Shown here: positions 5,973 through 6,341 of the stretch, piece after piece
How the letters are laid out: every line of letters begins with the position of its first letter
Position numbering within the stretch: position 1 is the stretch's first letter
Assembly: GCA_902491915.1 (NCBI GenBank)
Contig: CABUJL010000103.1
Location: 1 to 6,341 of the forward strand
DNA length: 6,341 bases
From: an uncultured Collinsella sp.
GTDB lineage: Bacteria; Actinomycetota; Coriobacteriia; Coriobacteriales; Coriobacteriaceae
Direction: 5' to 3'
The notes under the pieces: model-generated
What the model saw: only the letters and a program-made list of their open reading frames with translations
What the model was told of the DNA's origin: nothing
Databases searched by the model: none
Translations under genes and position numbers: made by a program

Positions 5973-5990
5973 TCGTTAATCAATCAACAT
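5973..5990. promoter_or_regulatory. Rex-like operator, distal dyad
   Basis: TCGTTAATCAATCAACAT matches 11 of 14 fixed positions of the clostridial Rex consensus. It shares the right half TCAACAT with the proximal site. The two sites are 64 bp apart, close to six helical turns, so they face the same side of the DNA. Confidence 0.42.
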
Positions 5991-6035
5991 CTTCATATCT
6001 CGAAATTGTTTTATTAAAAATCATTCCTAATAGGC

Positions 6036-6063
6036 TTCACATTTGGTTGCATTTATGGATAAT
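6036..6063 (+). promoter_or_regulatory. Sigma70-type promoter of the rubrerythrin gene
   Basis: TTCACA (6036-6041, 5 of 6 to TTGACA) and GATAAT (6058-6063, 5 of 6 to TATAAT) are separated by 16 nt. Transcription would start near 6070, giving a leader of about 78 nt. An AT-rich dyad, TTTTA-T-TAAAA (6009-6019), lies upstream and could act as an UP element or regulator site. Confidence 0.6.
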
Positions 6064-6081
6064 AGAACTCGTCAAGACGCA

Positions 6082-6112
6082 CGTCCGGAGAGGGCCCTTA
6101 CGGGACCGGACG
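6082..6112 (+). other. Hairpin in the rubrerythrin 5' leader
   Basis: CGTCCGG (6082-6088) pairs perfectly with CCGGACG (6106-6112). Inside, CCC-TTAC-GGG (6095-6104) adds a capped inner stem across an uneven internal loop. It begins about 12 nt after the predicted transcript start and lacks a T-run, so a stabilising or regulatory 5' structure fits better than a terminator. Confidence 0.5.
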
Positions 6113-6127
6113 AGCGCACAATCGCCA

Positions 6128-6144
6128 TCGATCGAAAGGATCGA
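6128..6144 (+). promoter_or_regulatory. Ribosome binding site of rubrerythrin inside a small hairpin
   Basis: AAAGGA (6135-6140) lies 7 nt before the ATG at 6148. TCGATC (6128-6133) and GATCGA (6139-6144) can pair over 6 bp with GAAAG as the loop, placing most of the site in the loop and its last two bases in the stem. Confidence 0.5.
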
Positions 6145-6147
6145 ATC

Positions 6148-6341
6148 ATGAAGTTTGTTTGCCCCGTTTGCGGTTATGTGGAAGAGTTCGACGGCGACCA
6201 GCTGCCCGAGGACTTCAAGTGCCCCCAGTGCGGCGTTCCCGGTTCTCGCTTCCTGAAGCAGGAGGAGGGTCAGCTCGAGTGGGCTGCCGAGCACGTCGTG
6301 GGCGTCGCCAAGATGGAGGGCGTCTCCGAGGACATCGTTGC
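6148..6341 (+). CDS. Reverse rubrerythrin / NADH peroxidase, partial (3' end outside window)
   Basis: The visible 64 codons open with a rubredoxin-like iron site, C5PVC8 and C25PQC28, so the rubredoxin domain is N-terminal, the reverse of classical rubrerythrin. The next segment, LEWAAEHVVGVAKMEGVSEDIV (43-64), matches the linker leading into the diiron four-helix domain of reverse rubrerythrins, which lies beyond the edge. These proteins reduce hydrogen peroxide with electrons from NADH in anaerobes, in the cytoplasm. The spacing between the two knuckles is 16 residues, somewhat longer than the roughly 12 I expect for this family, because of the EFDGDQLPEDF stretch. It is transcribed divergently from the alcohol dehydrogenase operon, with its own promoter (6036-6063). 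Without the diiron domain, a different rubredoxin fusion cannot be excluded. Confidence 0.85.
   Translation, partial: MKFVCPVCGYVEEFDGDQLPEDFKCPQCGVPGSRFLKQEEGQLEWAAEHVVGVAKMEGVSEDIV

Noticed and set aside
5909..6151. Plus-strand 80-codon ORF in the divergent control region
   Set aside because: It begins at a TTG inside the Rex-like dyad, has no ribosome binding site, and runs through the rubrerythrin promoter and leader hairpins.
6037..6294. Minus-strand 85-codon ORF opposite the rubrerythrin start
   Set aside because: Antisense to a clear rubredoxin domain with all four cysteines; no domain of its own.

Overview
The window looks like GC-rich chromosomal DNA from an anaerobic gut-type bacterium. 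It most resembles the class Coriobacteriia, for example Collinsella. I infer this from the GC-biased codon use, the N-terminal-rubredoxin ('reverse') rubrerythrin, the stand-alone HIRAN gene and the gene styles. It is not proven by any marker gene.

Layout, left to right. Positions 1-124 hold no gene I can support, only a strong hairpin terminator at 68-105. A minus-strand gene (125-1882) encodes a long coiled-coil protein with a DUF2130 core. The gap 1883-2022 holds an intrinsic terminator and a 53-nt REP-like inverted repeat built around the motif GGGGACAGGCACC. Next comes a minus-strand cluster read in the order HIRAN protein (2833-3159), a 59-residue acidic/basic microprotein (2635-2814) and a calcineurin-like phosphoesterase (2023-2568). 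It ends at the terminator in the gap. Upstream of that, also on the minus strand, is a tightly coupled two-gene operon: iron-type alcohol dehydrogenase (4671-5891), then a class-3-like aldehyde dehydrogenase (3283-4662). The dehydrogenase stop codon lies inside the ribosome binding site of the second gene. A 256-bp divergent control region (5892-6147) separates this operon from a plus-strand reverse rubrerythrin (6148 onward), cut by the window edge.

How the genes may work together. The alcohol and aldehyde dehydrogenases interconvert alcohol, aldehyde and acid with NAD(P)(H). The rubrerythrin family reduces peroxide using NADH-derived electrons. Two 18-bp dyads near the alcohol dehydrogenase promoter each match 11 of 14 fixed positions of the clostridial Rex (NADH/NAD+ sensor) consensus, so redox control of the operon is a specific, testable idea. 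HIRAN, phosphoesterase and DUF2130 are all families that could act on nucleic acids. Their proximity hints at a DNA-end or repair neighbourhood, but that is inference.

The least expected items are the unrecognised microprotein, the twin Rex-like sites, and the REP-like hairpin that shares an arm with the terminator.
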